Assembly: GCF_033807715.1 (NCBI RefSeq)
Contig: NC_084590.1
Location: 1,956,501-2,020,500 of the forward strand
Reading direction: 5' to 3'
DNA from: Cololabis saira
Taxonomy: Eukaryota > Chordata > Actinopteri > Beloniformes > Belonidae
Length of the DNA stretch: 64,000 bases
Both the position numbers and the translations under genes were made by a program. Below the pieces are notes generated by a model, which saw only the letters and a list, made by a program, of their open reading frames with translations, was not told the DNA's origin and ran no database searches. Below are positions 1 to 11,440 of this stretch, piece after piece (position 1 is the stretch's first letter; each line of letters starts with the position of its first letter).

Positions 1-85
1 TAGGAGTGATATCTTAAGGTGTGTGGGAGTTTTTTGTTCTTTTTGGAGGCTTTAATGTCAGTTGACTGGTCAAATTCTTTTCTAG

Positions 86-220
86 ATCCGCAAGAGGCAG
101 TCCAGTGGCAGCATGTCAGAGGACAGGTTTGCTGCATCTGCCAGGGAGTACGTGGAGTCTCTTCACCAAAACTCTCGGACACACCTCTTATACGGCAAAA
201 ACAACGTTCTGGTGCAACCG
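86..220 (+). CDS. sgsm2: SGSM2 exon 1 of window (linker after RUN domain)
   Basis: 135 bp, phase 0 to 0, 45 codons starting [15 protein letters not shown] and ending NNVLVQP. Acceptor TCTAG at 81-85 and donor GTATGA at 221. The text [15 protein letters not shown] is a strongly conserved SGSM block between the RUN domain and the PH-like module. The basic KRQSSGS stretch looks like a possible kinase site, which is inference. The next exon lies 14.2 kb away across a repeat-filled intron. Confidence 0.93.
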
Positions 221-1000
221 GTATGACGGCACGCATCACTTTGTGTCCTCCTCTTACATGCAGAAACTTTATAGTTTAGCTGTTGTAGTGGTCTTCAACT
301 CGAGCGTTCATGACATATTATGTGGCTTCATCTGTTGTAATTACAACATTCAGTCATTCAGGCATCACCCCCTTCCACTGATCTTCCTCACACCTCAGTC
401 AAATATAACTGGGAAAGTGATGGTGTGCAGGTTATAGTTTACATTCACATCAGATTGGACACTAGATCCACTGAAGCGTATCACAGCCTTTATCACAACA
501 TTGTGTCGTATCAATGTATCACTTATTAATGTGTCAGGTGCATAGCGCTGATGGAGGACATAGCACCGAAAGCAGTGTTTTAGTTTAGTGAACAGCAGGC
601 GTTATTGAGGCAAAAAAATGGTCTTGAGAACTTAATTACACAACATCAACAGTTTATTTGTTATCAGCCGGAGGAAAACATTATCTTTACCTGAATAAAA
701 AATGTCTACAGTTCCACCAAACACTGTCCTTTCAGAGCTTTTGTTTCTCATGTTGTTTTGCCATAAAAATATAATCCATCAGACATCCTGTATTATGTTA
801 GATGTTCAGTGATTCAGTGATTCCATTCAGTGATGAATGGAAGCAATTGAAAATCACAAAATATGTCTGCAACCAGAAGTGTACAGAAAAACAAACTGCT
901 TCTCCCTCAGTGTCTAACAGTGAAATTGAAGTACCTTTTCCAGAATCCAGATATTTGGTCTGTTTCTGTCCGTCCATACATATTTTAATAAATCATATTT
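221..1000. other. Intron sequence, nothing recognised
   Basis: AT-rich first part of the SGSM2 intron. No coding, RNA or repeat structure was recognised by eye. Confidence 0.5.
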
Positions 1001-1009
1001 TATTTATTT

Positions 1010-1262
<253 letters not shown>

Positions 1263-1500
1263 AACAGACATGAGAACAGGCAGAGACACAAACAGCCATG
1301 GGCGCAATTTCCACTGGGGACAGGGGGGACATGTCCCCCCCACTTTTCAAAATCATGTTTTTGTCCCCCCCACTTTTTATAGTTTAAGAACTAACGGTAG
1401 GCTCAGCCTGTAATTGCGAATCATCAAGACACTCTCTGTGCGACGGCATCCCGCTCCCGCTCCCTCCTCCCCTCCTCCCCTCAGAGCTGCTCAAGGCTGA

Positions 1501-1641
1501 TTTATGGTTCCGCGTTACACCAACGCAGAGCCTACGGCGTAGGGTACGCGGCGACGCGCACCGCACAGTGCGCGTCGCCACGTAACTAACGCCGTAACTC
1601 TACGGCATAGGTTCTGCGTCGACTTAACGCAGAACCATAAA
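1501..1641. mobile_element. Palindromic MITE with long inverted repeats
   Basis: About 140 bp that can fold almost end to end. The left arm starts TTTATGGTTCCGCGTTA, and the right arm read backwards starts TTTATGGTTCTGCGTTA. Both continue into CGACGCGCAC at the centre. It is very CpG-rich for an intronic repeat. Related arms occur at 36805-37432 and a fragment at 53860-53930. Confidence 0.75.
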
Positions 1642-1972
1642 TTAGTCTTCACAGACAGACAGCCAGGACGCGGCGCGTTTATCAAAAATAAAGGATGCCC
1701 ACAGAAAAAGAGGTCACAAGATTAAAGACTCTTTTTTATTATTGTATAGCACTAAACGAAAATAATAATAAATACATATATCAGGAAAAAAAAGTTAAAA
1801 GTGTCTAAAAAATTAAATCCATATTAAAATTGTTTGTTTGCATTCACACACACATAGTCTTACAAAGCCACACTGCACATCCACGCTACAGCTACACGCA
1901 CAAATGTACCGTTACTTGTGTCCCCCCCACCTCTGAAACTAAAGTTTCGCCCTTGCAAACAGCAACCATTTC

Positions 1973-2180
1973 AATTCAATTCAATTCAATTTTATTTATA
2001 TAGCGTCTAATACAACAGAGTTGTCTCTAGACGCTTTACAGAGACCCATACACAGAACATGACCCCCGAGCAGTTATTACATAAACAATGGCAGGTAAAA
2101 ACTCCCCTAGTGGGAGAAAAACCTTAAGCCAAACAGTGGCAAGGAAAAACTCCCCTTTAGGAGGGAAGAAACCTTGAGCA
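1973..2180 (+). mobile_element. Interspersed SINE-like repeat beginning (CAATT)n TTTATTTATATAGCG
   Basis: It begins with (CAATT)n followed by TTTATTTATATAGCGTCTA and contains CTCCCCTAGTGGGAGAAAAA. The same segment recurs at 30972, 33466, 47470, 52086 and inverted at 48660, so it is a dispersed family. It is probably the 3' part of a non-LTR element or SINE ending in a CAATT microsatellite. No tRNA-like head was seen. Confidence 0.75.
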
Positions 2181-2199
2181 GGACCAGGCTCATCGGGGG

Positions 2200-2620
2200 G
2201 GACCCTCCTGCCGAGGGCCAGACTGGTGGGTCAGGGACGGCAACAGCACAGCAGGCAGGTGGAAGCAGCAACGGGATGACCGGGGGTGGGGACCGCAGGC
2301 CAGCACACAGCTCCCGAAGCTCCGGCCCAATCAGCAAGTCCCAGGTTGGGGTGCAGGGTCAGGAAAAGACTTGTGCTCCGTAATGCAAGCTACAAGCCAC
2401 CCATGGCCACCTGCAGGACAAAAGAGAGAAAAGGGAGGAGAAGGGGGGGGCAGCAACGGGATGACCAGGGGTGGGGACCGCAGGCCAGCACGCAGCTCCC
2501 GAAGCTCCGGCCCAATCAGCAAGTCCCAGGTTGGGGTGCAGGGTCGGGGAAAGACTTGTGCTCCGTAATGCAAGCTACAAGCCACCCACGACCACCTGCA
2601 GGTTCCGGTGTCCGGCAAAG
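2200..2620. repeat. 185-bp tandem duplication within the SINE-like repeat
   Basis: The block around GGGATGACCGGGGGTGGGGA, through GCAAGTCCCAGGTTGGGG, to GCAAGCTACAAGCCACCC occurs twice (about 2269-2405 and 2454-2590) with few changes. The same unit is present once at 31600-31700 in another copy of the family. Confidence 0.85.
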
Positions 2621-2819
2621 GATGCTGCAGGTGTTTCAGGCCCCTGGGACTGAATCAAAGCTAGGCTACTGCGATTATCTGTCCCCAAAACTGTGGAGTG
2701 AGCATGTAGGTGAGTGAGAAGGTGTCTGTGTAACTGTGTGTGTGTGTAACAGTCAGACGATGCTCTACCTGAACTGCAACTATAGTGGAGGAGGGAGGGC
2801 ACAACCCCGCCACCCGAGA

Positions 2820-3480
2820 GCAACCTGATCTCACAAAAATCTGTGAAATTCCCACGACCTCTTACCACTATTTTCCGTGGCACCAACACGGAAATGGTAT
2901 AATTCGGTGTGAGCACCACGGATATTGTACTATGCGAAGTCAATGGGCTCCGTTGTCGTGATATATACACGGATTATTACATTATTATTATTATGTATAT
3001 ATTATTCTTTATTATAGTGGCTAAGTTATGAGTTTTTGACGTACAAGTTACTGCCCCTTCATCTGATTGTATGCCCAATCAGATGAAGGGGCGGGGCTAA
3101 TTTGCAGCAATTATGTTCAAGGACTCAAAACCATGTCTGATGACACCACCCACAAGTCTTTATGTCAAAGCATTCAAAAGTTATTGCAGAAAATCGTAAC
3201 TATCACATATCGACCAATCATAAAAAGGTGCGGGGCTAATTCATGCCAATGAAAGTCAAATACTCAATACCGAGTCCGATGACACCACCCACACTATCAA
3301 ATATGGACCAATCAGATGAAGGGGGGTCGCGCTTTTTGGCGTCTAGAGTCGCCACGGTAACGCTTTTGAAAGAGAAAAGTAATGCGCGTTGTTGCAGGAT
3401 GGAGACGCACATTTTGATGTATAACCCAACTGGGTGCACGTTACGGTTCAGGCCATATTATCTGCCGAAGGAATGGCATA
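2820..3480. repeat. Other interspersed repeats (two families)
   Basis: 2820-2970 starts CCTGATCTCACAAAAATCTG, and its form suggests a small DNA element. 3050-3480 carries GATGACACCACCCACA and CGCCACGGTAACGCTTTT, which recur at 49950-50345 and 11735-12350. These are parts of one larger dispersed family. No coding content is seen. Confidence 0.55.
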
Positions 3481-4302
3481 AATTGCGCCAAAATTACAAG
3501 ATTAATTCAAAATCTGAGAATCTATCTTATGGGCTAAAGATAGTTGTACACCAACAAAACCCACCCAGCTTGGAGGAACTGGACTGGATTGGGAAACTCC
3601 GACTGGAGTGATGTGCTCAGACACTGCAGCTGTAATTACATCAGACGAAAAGGGTTGGCTTTGGAGTTCTGTGTCTTTGATTTATTTTCATCTTTCTTGT
3701 CTTATTTCCTCTTTGTTTTATGGCACCTTCAGAGTGTTAAGCCCCTTGCTTTGATTGAGAAATAGTAAATGAGTAGATTCATTACATTCAGTTGTAGTGT
3801 GTAAACCAGCAACAGAGAAAACATACCTGCGGGGTAATAGTCTTGCAAGGCACTGTTCTTTAGGAATAGATACAAGTGTCTATAAAGAATGTTAAACATT
3901 ATGAAACATGCATGTATGCAGTATGGAAAAGTTCTGTGTGAAACCCCCCGTTTGCCTTCTTGTTAATTCTTATATACCTTATTTAAACTGAAACTGGTCA
4001 GTTGTCACAGGTATTGATGTTGTGCTATGGGAACCCAGCAGGGTTCAACAAAAGAGGTGGAATTCCAATTTGGAAGGCCACATACTTCCATCGCTCAAAC
4101 GGTGCTCTGGACTGGCTGAGCTGCGCAGATGAATACCTTATTGTGCTGTGCACACAGGCACTGAGTATTTGAAATGAAAGCTATCGCTCTCTTGCCTGTA
4201 TTTGTTCCACACGCTTTCACCACGTCGGACAATGGAAATGTAAAATGAGTAAATGCTAAGCTCCCACAATGCCTGGCCTCCAACAGGGGCATTCTAACGA
4301 AT

Positions 4303-4568
<266 letters not shown>

Positions 4569-4864
4569 AGTTGAAACAACACACCACAAGAGAAACAGCG
4601 ACAATGAGGACAGAAATGTTCCAGCACTTCTGCCTTGGAGAGATTCCCCCCACACCCGCTTGACTCCTGCTACTCCTACTCCCCCTCCCGCCTCTTCCTC
4701 CCAGGGAAAGCGGGTGAAAGCAGATGAAACAGCGCTTCCTACATACTGACATACGTACTGACTACATATTGACCTTGACCTCATTTGGATATGAAAGATT
4801 AATGTCATGGTCACGTTTATTTATACAACTCATTTAAAACTAGCAAAGTTGGTTCCAGTTAATG

Positions 4865-6858
4865 GTTGGTTTCAATAATACTTTATACCCCAAAGTGCAC
4901 ACCTCACACCATCACATTATAATAACTGGTGATTTTAACTTACATATAGATAACAAGTCTGACCCCATTTCTAATGAATTTTTAAACCTTTTAAGCTGCC
5001 TGGATTTTAAACAACACGTCACGCAGCCCACCCACAACATAGGACACACACTGGACCTGATCATAACTTATGTTCTGTCCACTGGTGTGTCCTCTGTTGT
5101 CCACTTGGCTGTATCAGACCATTTCTCTGTCTTTTTTACCATCACCAGTCTTATCCAACAGTAGGCCCCAGTGAGAACTGTGACGAAACAGCATCTGACT
5201 CCTGAAGTGGCTGCAAATTTTATCGAGATTTTATACATCGCTCCTGCAGAAAGTTTATCTGCATCCTGTGATTTTATTGTCGACAACAGTAAACTCAAAT
5301 CAAGTCTTGACTTAGTGGCTCCACTTTTAACGAAAATTGTAAGAAACAAACCCCGTGGAGGAATGACTAAATTAAAAAACTGAAAATAATCTGCAGGAGC
5401 ACTAAAGAAATGGATAAAAACCAAACTTACAGTTCACTACGAGATACTTTGCAACTCAAAACCTACAATAACGCAGTCAAACTGGAAAGAACTTCACACT
5501 TCACAAAACCGATCATAAAAACAACCCCAAAATCCTGTTCTCCAACATCGATCTTTTAATTAATGCTGATTTTAGTAAGTCCTCCATAGCGCCAACAGTT
5601 TCGCTATGCGAGTACATTGCAGACCACTTCAGGAGCAAGATTGATGATATTAGTCTTTTATTACAACAGGCCGCAGTATGTAACGCACCTGAACCACTGA
5701 TTTTACCTGAGGAAACACTGGAGAGTTTTGTTCTGGTTGACGCTAATAAGCTTGATCGAGTTTTCTCCTAAGTGAATCCAACAACCTGCCTTTTAGACCC
5801 GATTCCCACATGACTTTTAAAATAGTTTTATGGATTCTTTGAGGTTCGGTTTTTAGCAATCATGAATTGCTCTCCTCCGTGTCTTTCCTGCTGCCTTCAA
5901 AACAGCAGTTGTGAGGCCCTGTCTGAAGAAGAGTGATCTAGATCCCAATGTTCTTAATAACTACCGACCTGTATCCAACTTACCATTTTTAAGTAAAATT
6001 TTAGAAAAATCGTTTTTTTATCCAATTCAGTGAATTTTTAAATAGTAAAAACGTTTTAGAGAAACAGTCTGGTTTTAAGATGAACCACAGCACCGAGACA
6101 GCCCTGTTAAAGATTGTTAATGATATCAGGTGTAACATGGACTCACAGAAACTCTCAGTCCTGGTGCTACTGGACCTAAGTGCTGAGTTCGATACAGTAG
6201 ATCACCTCACTTTGTTAAATAAACCTAGCGGGCCTCTCTGGTACTGTTTAAAACTGGTTGATCTCCTACCTCAAATACCGACATTCTTTGTAAGTATGGA
6301 TGCATGTTCCTCAAGAACCTACAAAATCAAGTGTGGGGTACCCCAAGGTTCGATTTTAGGCCCAATACTTTTTAATTTATATATGCTTCCGCTTGGGGAC
6401 GTCATCAGGAGGCACGGCATTCATTTTCATTGTTATGCTGACGATACACAGCTGTATATCGCGATGTCTCCTCAAGACACAAAAGCAATTGATACCCTTC
6501 TTAACTGTATTTTAGATATAAAGTCATGGATGGCACATAACTTTCTACAGCTCAACCAGGACAAACAGAAGTTTTAATTATTGGTCCTGAAGCCAAGAAA
6601 GAGAAACTTTTACCAAAACTACAATATTTTAAACCATCAAATTGTGTAAAGAATCTGGGTGTTATTTTTACTCCGAGCTAATAATAGATTTTTATCACCT
6701 TAAGAACAGAGCCAGAGTCCGCCCATTTCTCTCTTGGGCAAACACGGAGTTGCTGATGGATGCTTTTACTTCCAGTCGTATTGATTATTGTAATGCCCTG
6801 CTTTCTGGTCTTCCTAAAAAGAGCATTTCTAGTCTCCAATTACTACAAAACTCAGCTA
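4865..6858 (+). pseudogene. Old L2-type LINE, 5' and middle part (endonuclease and RT remains)
   Basis: Broken open frames give endonuclease pieces (IIITGDFNLHID, LAVSDHFSVFF) and then reverse-transcriptase pieces: [47 protein letters not shown] and IDYCNALLSGLPKKSI. Stops and frameshifts show it is dead. The frame breaks off after LLQNSA at about 6857 and resumes at 11323 with TRVLMKTRRRAHITPVLESL, so a younger LINE has landed inside it. A further piece at 12553-12790 carries the C terminus. Confidence 0.9.
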
Positions 6859-7079
6859 ATAATAATAATAATAATAACCTTTATTTAACCAGGTAAGACT
6901 CATTGAGATTAAAAATCTCTTTTCCAAGAGGGACCTGGCCAAGAGGGCAGCATAAGTTACAACAGAAAACACAACAACAAAAAACAACAAACAGCAATCG
7001 CACACTGTAGTCAGGAACACAAATTACATACAACATAAACGGGTCCATATAATTTGAAAACTTTTTGGCACCATTTGAA

Positions 7080-10000
7080 TTAAAAACAAGCACATTGCCC
7101 GAGAGAACTAGTTTCTCGATCCTTTAAAATTGATCGAAATTCCCCCAGAGTGATCAGTTGAGGTAATCTCAGATCGTTCTGTATGTCATTCCATGACCGG
7201 GGAGCAGCGTAACTGAAGGCTTTTTTCCCAAGTTCAGTGTTGGCTCTAGGAACCAACATGCGCAGAACGTCCTGTGAGCGTAAACTGTAAGGATTAGAGA
7301 CACTACACATGTAAGAACATAAATAAGAGGGAACCAGCCCAAGAAGAGATTTATAAATGAACGCTAACCATCGAGAAAGTCTGCGGGCAGATAGAGACGG
7401 ACAATTTGCAGTTGCATACAAAGTGCAGTGGTGAACAAGATTTCCACATCCTGTAATAAAACGTAGGGCACAGTGATATAGAGTGTCCAGCTTTCTCAAA
7501 TAAGTGACAGGTGCGTTCATAAACAGCAAGTCTCCATAATCCAGTAAAGGAACAAACGTGGTTGAAATTAAATATTTCCTAACGTGTAGGGAAAAACAAG
7601 ATTTGTTTCTAAAGAAGAAACCCAATTTCATCTTAAGCTTACAGACCAGCTTTTCTATGTGTGGTTTAAAAGACAAGTTCTCGTCAATGATAATTCCCAA
7701 ATACTTATATGTTTTGACTGTTTCAAGTTCAACTCCATGAGCAGTTAATATTTTTGGAACACTTAATGGTAGCCGTTTGCCATTTGAAAATAACATCAGC
7801 TTCGATTTACTTGCATTCAGGACTAGTTTAAACTGGGTCAGATGGGACTGAACAACATCAAAAGTAGACTGCAAAAGTTCAAGAGTTTGCACTACAGAAG
7901 GGGATGAACAGTATAATACCGTATCATCTGCATAAAAATGGAAAGCAGCATCTGATACATTGTCACATATATTGTTTACATAAATGGTAAACAGCAGCGG
8001 TCCTAATATGGAACCCTGAGGCACCCCCTTTAATACAGGGAGGAACGAAGAAGAGGAGCCAGCAAACTGGACGCATTGGGATCTGTCAGACAGATAGTTA
8101 GAGAACCAATGAATGACATGCCGAGATAAACCAATCCTGTGTAGTCTATCTGCCAAAATGATATGGTCGACTGTATCAAACGCCTTTGACAGGTCAATAA
8201 ATAGAGCTGCACAGTATTTCTTGCAATCCAGTGCCTCAACAATATCGTTCACAACTTTAATAGCAGCAGTTATTGTGCTATGTTGTTTTCTAAAACCAGA
8301 TTGAAGTTGAGAAAGAAGACTGTTTGTGTCTAAAAATTCTTTAAGTTGTTCGCTTACAAACTTTTCAAGAACTTTAGCTATAACACATAATTTAGAAATG
8401 GGCCTATAATTATCAACAGCTGTAGGATCACCTCCTTTCAACATAGGTAGAACATAGGCAGATTTCCATATGTTAGGAATCTCATTGCTGGACAAGGAAA
8501 GATTAAAAATATAGGTGAGAGGTTCTGCAATAAAATCAACGGCTGACCTCAAAAAGAAGGGGTCAAGTTTGTCAGGACCTGCAGATTTACCAGGATCCAC
8601 TTGTTTTAAGGCCCTGTGAACCTCCACTACATCAAGTGGAGTAAAACTGAATGTTTGAGCCACAGAGTTGTTAAGGGGTGGTGAGGTGCAAGCCTTCTGC
8701 ACTTTCAGCTGGTTTGGATGTGGAGCTAAGGAGTCAAATAACGAGCCTGAAGAAATAAAATGTTCATTAAAACAATTAAGAATGGCTGATTTATCAGTTA
8801 GACTACACGAGTCTTTTACAATGCATGTTGGTAGCTCATTTGGAGCTTCACTCCCATAAGACGTTTTCATTACTTTCCAGAACTTTTTAGGATCATTTAA
8901 GTTACTAGTGGTTTTAGCAAGATAAAACTCAGACTTGGCCTTCTTGACCAAAGAAGTAAAACGATTTCTAAGTTGTCTAAAAAGCAGCCAGTCAGCCTGG
9001 GATTTGGTATTTCTGGCCTTAGCCCAAGCAGCATCCCTCTCTTTTAGGAGACTGGACAGCTCAGGAGAAAACCAGGGATTGTTTCTACCTTTCACTCTGA
9101 ATTTACGGAAAGGGGCATGTTTATTTATAATATTAATAAAAGCATCATGAAAATATTTCCAAGCCAGCTCGACGTCATTTAAATGAGTGATCCTGGACCA
9201 CTCAAAGAGCCATAAATCATGATGAAAAGCTTGCTCACAGAAATGCTTAAAATCACGTTTAAGGACAATGTGTGGTCTTGCTTTTGGTAGCTTAGCTTGC
9301 CTGACAGTGGCTATAACACAATGGTCACTCAAATCATTTGCAAAAATACCAATATCAGAGTATTTATGAGGAGCGTTTGTTAAAAGCAGATCAAGAAGAG
9401 AAGATTTCTCTGGACACTTAAGATTCGGACGGGTTGGGCTACTAATAAGCTGTGTGAGATTAAAAGAATCACAGGTTGATTTAAAATTGTCAGAGGCAGA
9501 GGACAACCAGTCCCAGTTAAAATCTCCAATAAGAATAATTTCGTTGAACTTTAAGGTTGAAAGTTGGTTGTTCAGTGACAATAAAGCCTCACTGCTCGCT
9601 GAGGGGGGTCTGTAACAACCTACAACTGTGATAAAGTGGTCCTTAAGAAGCTCCAATTTTAGGGCAAGGAATTCAAATTGTTTGCTGCGAGATACAGAGG
9701 ATAGGATAGCAGCATTAAATTTAGTTTTTGCATATATTGCTATTCCACCACCTTTTCTAGGACGATCACAACGAAAAACATTGTAGCCCTTAATTGCAAT
9801 ATCTTTATCTGTGATGGATTTTTTAAGCCACGTTTCAGACAGGACAAGAATGTCAGTATCAGTAGATTTACACCAGATTTTCACTAGATCTAGTTTAGGA
9901 AGTAGACTTCTAACATTTAGGTGAATAATGCCAAGCCCAGATCTGGCTTTGAAATCACAAGGGGTACTCAGACACCTAAAATCTGGACCAGGGTTAGGTT

Positions 10001-10349
10001 GAACATTTCCTGAAAGCAAAAGCAAAAGTACAACAAAACATTTCTTTTTCACCAACTTGGACGAAGGTGCTGGATGAATACACCTAACTCTTGGACTACT
10101 TGAGGGATAAGAGCAGAAAGACAACAGCCAACCATATGGACTAAAAAGATAAATAAAAGAAGGTAAAGTCAGATCTTCAGTTGGTAAAAACCAGTTGGGA
10201 CAATATCTAAAGGAGTCAAGTTCATAGTTTGTGCCTTTTCGAGGGACTGAAACATATTGATGCATGTTGTAGTCCCCATAGCTCTGCAGTGGGTGCAGCA
10301 TTGCCACAAAAAGTAGGAGAGGCACTGAGAAAAACATGTTGATTTGCAT
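7080..10349 (-). CDS. Intact LINE ORF: signal-like N terminus, 2A-like motif, endonuclease, reverse transcriptase
   Basis: 1089 codons without interruption. Residues 5-24 form a hydrophobic, signal-peptide-like start (MFFSVPLLLFVAMLHPLQSY). Residues 105-122 read FVVLLLLLSGNVQPNPGP, a 2A-like motif. The apurinic-type endonuclease is at about 138-346 (LSETWL 170-174, GDFNWDW 275-281, SDHCVI 341-346). The reverse transcriptase is at about 620-880 (NYRPIS, FIDLSKAFDTVDH 717-729, [17 protein letters not shown] 806-809). The order and motifs are those of the L2/CR1 group. The enzyme nicks target DNA and copies its own RNA. The length and lack of stops suggest recent activity, in contrast to the host LINE. 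Confidence 0.93.
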   Translation of the reverse strand: MQINMFFSVPLLLFVAMLHPLQSYGDYNMHQYVSVPRKGTNYELDSFRYCPNWFLPTEDLTLPSFIYLFSPYGWLLSFCSYPSSSPRVRCIHPAPSSKLVKKKCFVVLLLLLSGNVQPNPGPDFRCLSTPCDFKARSGLGIIHLNVRSLLPKLDLVKIWCKSTDTDILVLSETWLKKSITDKDIAIKGYNVFRCDRPRKGGGIAIYAKTKFNAAILSSVSRSKQFEFLALKLELLKDHFITVVGCYRPPSASSEALLSLNNQLSTLKFNEIILIGDFNWDWLSSASDNFKSTCDSFNLTQLISSPTRPNLKCPEKSSLLDLLLTNAPHKYSDIGIFANDLSDHCVIATVRQAKLPKARPHIVLKRDFKHFCEQAFHHDLWLFEWSRITHLNDVELAWKYFHDAFINIINKHAPFRKFRVKGRNNPWFSPELSSLLKERDAAWAKARNTKSQADWLLFRQLRNRFTSLVKKAKSEFYLAKTTSNLNDPKKFWKVMKTSYGSEAPNELPTCIVKDSCSLTDKSAILNCFNEHFISSGSLFDSLAPHPNQLKVQKACTSPPLNNSVAQTFSFTPLDVVEVHRALKQVDPGKSAGPDKLDPFFLRSAVDFIAEPLTYIFNLSLSSNEIPNIWKSAYVLPMLKGGDPTAVDNYRPISKLCVIAKVLEKFVSEQLKEFLDTNSLLSQLQSGFRKQHSTITAAIKVVNDIVEALDCKKYCAALFIDLSKAFDTVDHIILADRLHRIGLSRHVIHWFSNYLSDRSQCVQFAGSSSSFLPVLKGVPQGSILGPLLFTIYVNNICDNVSDAAFHFYADDTVLYCSSPSVVQTLELLQSTFDVVQSHLTQFKLVLNASKSKLMLFSNGKRLPLSVPKILTAHGVELETVKTYKYLGIIIDENLSFKPHIEKLVCKLKMKLGFFFRNKSCFSLHVRKYLISTTFVPLLDYGDLLFMNAPVTYLRKLDTLYHCALRFITGCGNLVHHCTLYATANCPSLSARRLSRWLAFIYKSLLGLVPSYLCSYMCSVSNPYSLRSQDVLRMLVPRANTELGKKAFSYAAPRSWNDIQNDLRLPQLITLGEFRSILKDRETSSLGQCACF

Positions 10350-10613
10350 GCAGTACTGAGCAGGAAAATCAAAGTTTTTATCCTATCCTGAATCAGCCGA
10401 TGACGTTGCGTGGTGTCAGGATTAAAACAGCGCTATAGATAAAATAAATTAAGATCAGGACTAGCCGCTCTAGAAACAATTGGAAAACAAATTTGAGCAC
10501 CAGAATCAGAAGGAAAAAAAAAAAAAAAAAAAAAAAAAAGCACTTCCCTTTATTGTGTGAGATTAAGGCCCATCAAAATCACACAGCGTTCCAGGATGGA
10601 GTGAACCTCGGGC

Positions 10614-11015
10614 TGCAGGGCAGGTGGTTTGGAGAAGGCCTCAGGCTGCACGGCAGGTGGTTTGGAGAAGGCCTCAGGCTGCAGGGCAGGTGGTTTGGAG
10701 AAGGCCTCAGGCTGCAGGGCAGGTGGTTTGGAGAAGGCCTCAGGCTGCAGGGCAGGTGGTTTGGAGAAGGCCTCAGGCTGCAGGGCAGGTGGTTTGGAGA
10801 AGGCCTCAGGCTGCAGGACAGGTGGTTTGGAGAAGGCCTCAGGCTGCAGGACAGGTGGTTTGGAGAAGGCCTCAGGCTGCAGGGCAGGTGGTTTGGAGAA
10901 GGCCTCAGGCTGCACGGCAGGTAGTTTGGAGAAGGCCTCAGGCTGCAGGACAGGTGGTTTGGAGAAGGCCTCAGGCTGCAGGACAGGTGGTTTGGAGAAG
11001 GCCTCAGGCTGCAGA
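10614..11015. repeat. 33-bp minisatellite, 12 units
   Basis: The core GGTTTGGAGAAGGCCTCAGG recurs every 33 bp from 10625 to 11010, with single-base variants (GGGCAGG, GGACAGG, CGGCAGG). As 33 is a multiple of three, all frames lacking a stop remain open, but no start or domain supports coding. It lies in the 5' region of the younger LINE. Confidence 0.97.
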
Positions 11016-11322
11016 CCTTAGACTGCAGAGCAGGATGGATGGGTGGATATTGCTGCTGTAGCTGCTGGGTGCTCTCAAGCCCCAATGCTATAGGTTCTCA
11101 TGCAGCAAAGCTGTGTTTCTAAAAAACAATTTAAATATAACCAACCCACTGACTGTCAAGAGTTGGTAACATCAGCAGTCCAAAAGCATCAAGTGAAAGT
11201 GTTAAAAACGACTAGAATCCTATAAAAAACACTATGAACAGACAAACAATTGACAGAGACTTTACAGAGACACAAGACATGCTGCCATCTTGGATTTTGC
11301 CGTTTTCAAAAGCCATTGAAAA

Positions 11323-11440
11323 AGCTACACGTGTGCTGATGAAGACCAGAAGGCGGGCTCACATTACACCAGTTTTAGAATCGCTGTATTGGCTCCCTGT
11401 GTGCTTCAGGATCGATTTTACGGTTCTCTTATTATGGGCA
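11323..11440 (+). pseudogene. Old L2-type LINE, continuation
   Basis: It reads ATRVLMKTRRRAHITPVLES, then LYWLPVCFRIDFTVLLL, continuing directly from the frame at 6857. The match to the next LINE C-terminal block in the same element family is typical (TRKxxHITPVLxSLHWLPV). Confidence 0.88.

Larger units (their letters stand above)
6859..11322 (-). mobile_element. Younger L2/CR1-type LINE inserted in the older one
   Basis: The host LINE reading frame is cut at 6858 and continues at 11323. The five bases AGCTA flank both sides (6854-6858 and 11323-11327), consistent with a short target duplication. The minus-strand element ends with a (TTA)n tail at 6859-6880, as expected for L2-type LINEs with microsatellite tails. 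It contains one long intact ORF and a 5' region with a 33-bp minisatellite. The poly-A/T tract at 10513-10540 may mark a further small insertion. Confidence 0.82.

Noticed and set aside
10493..11085. Four overlapping frames over the 33-bp minisatellite
   Set aside because: Unit length divisible by three keeps frames open by chance, and no start context or family is visible.
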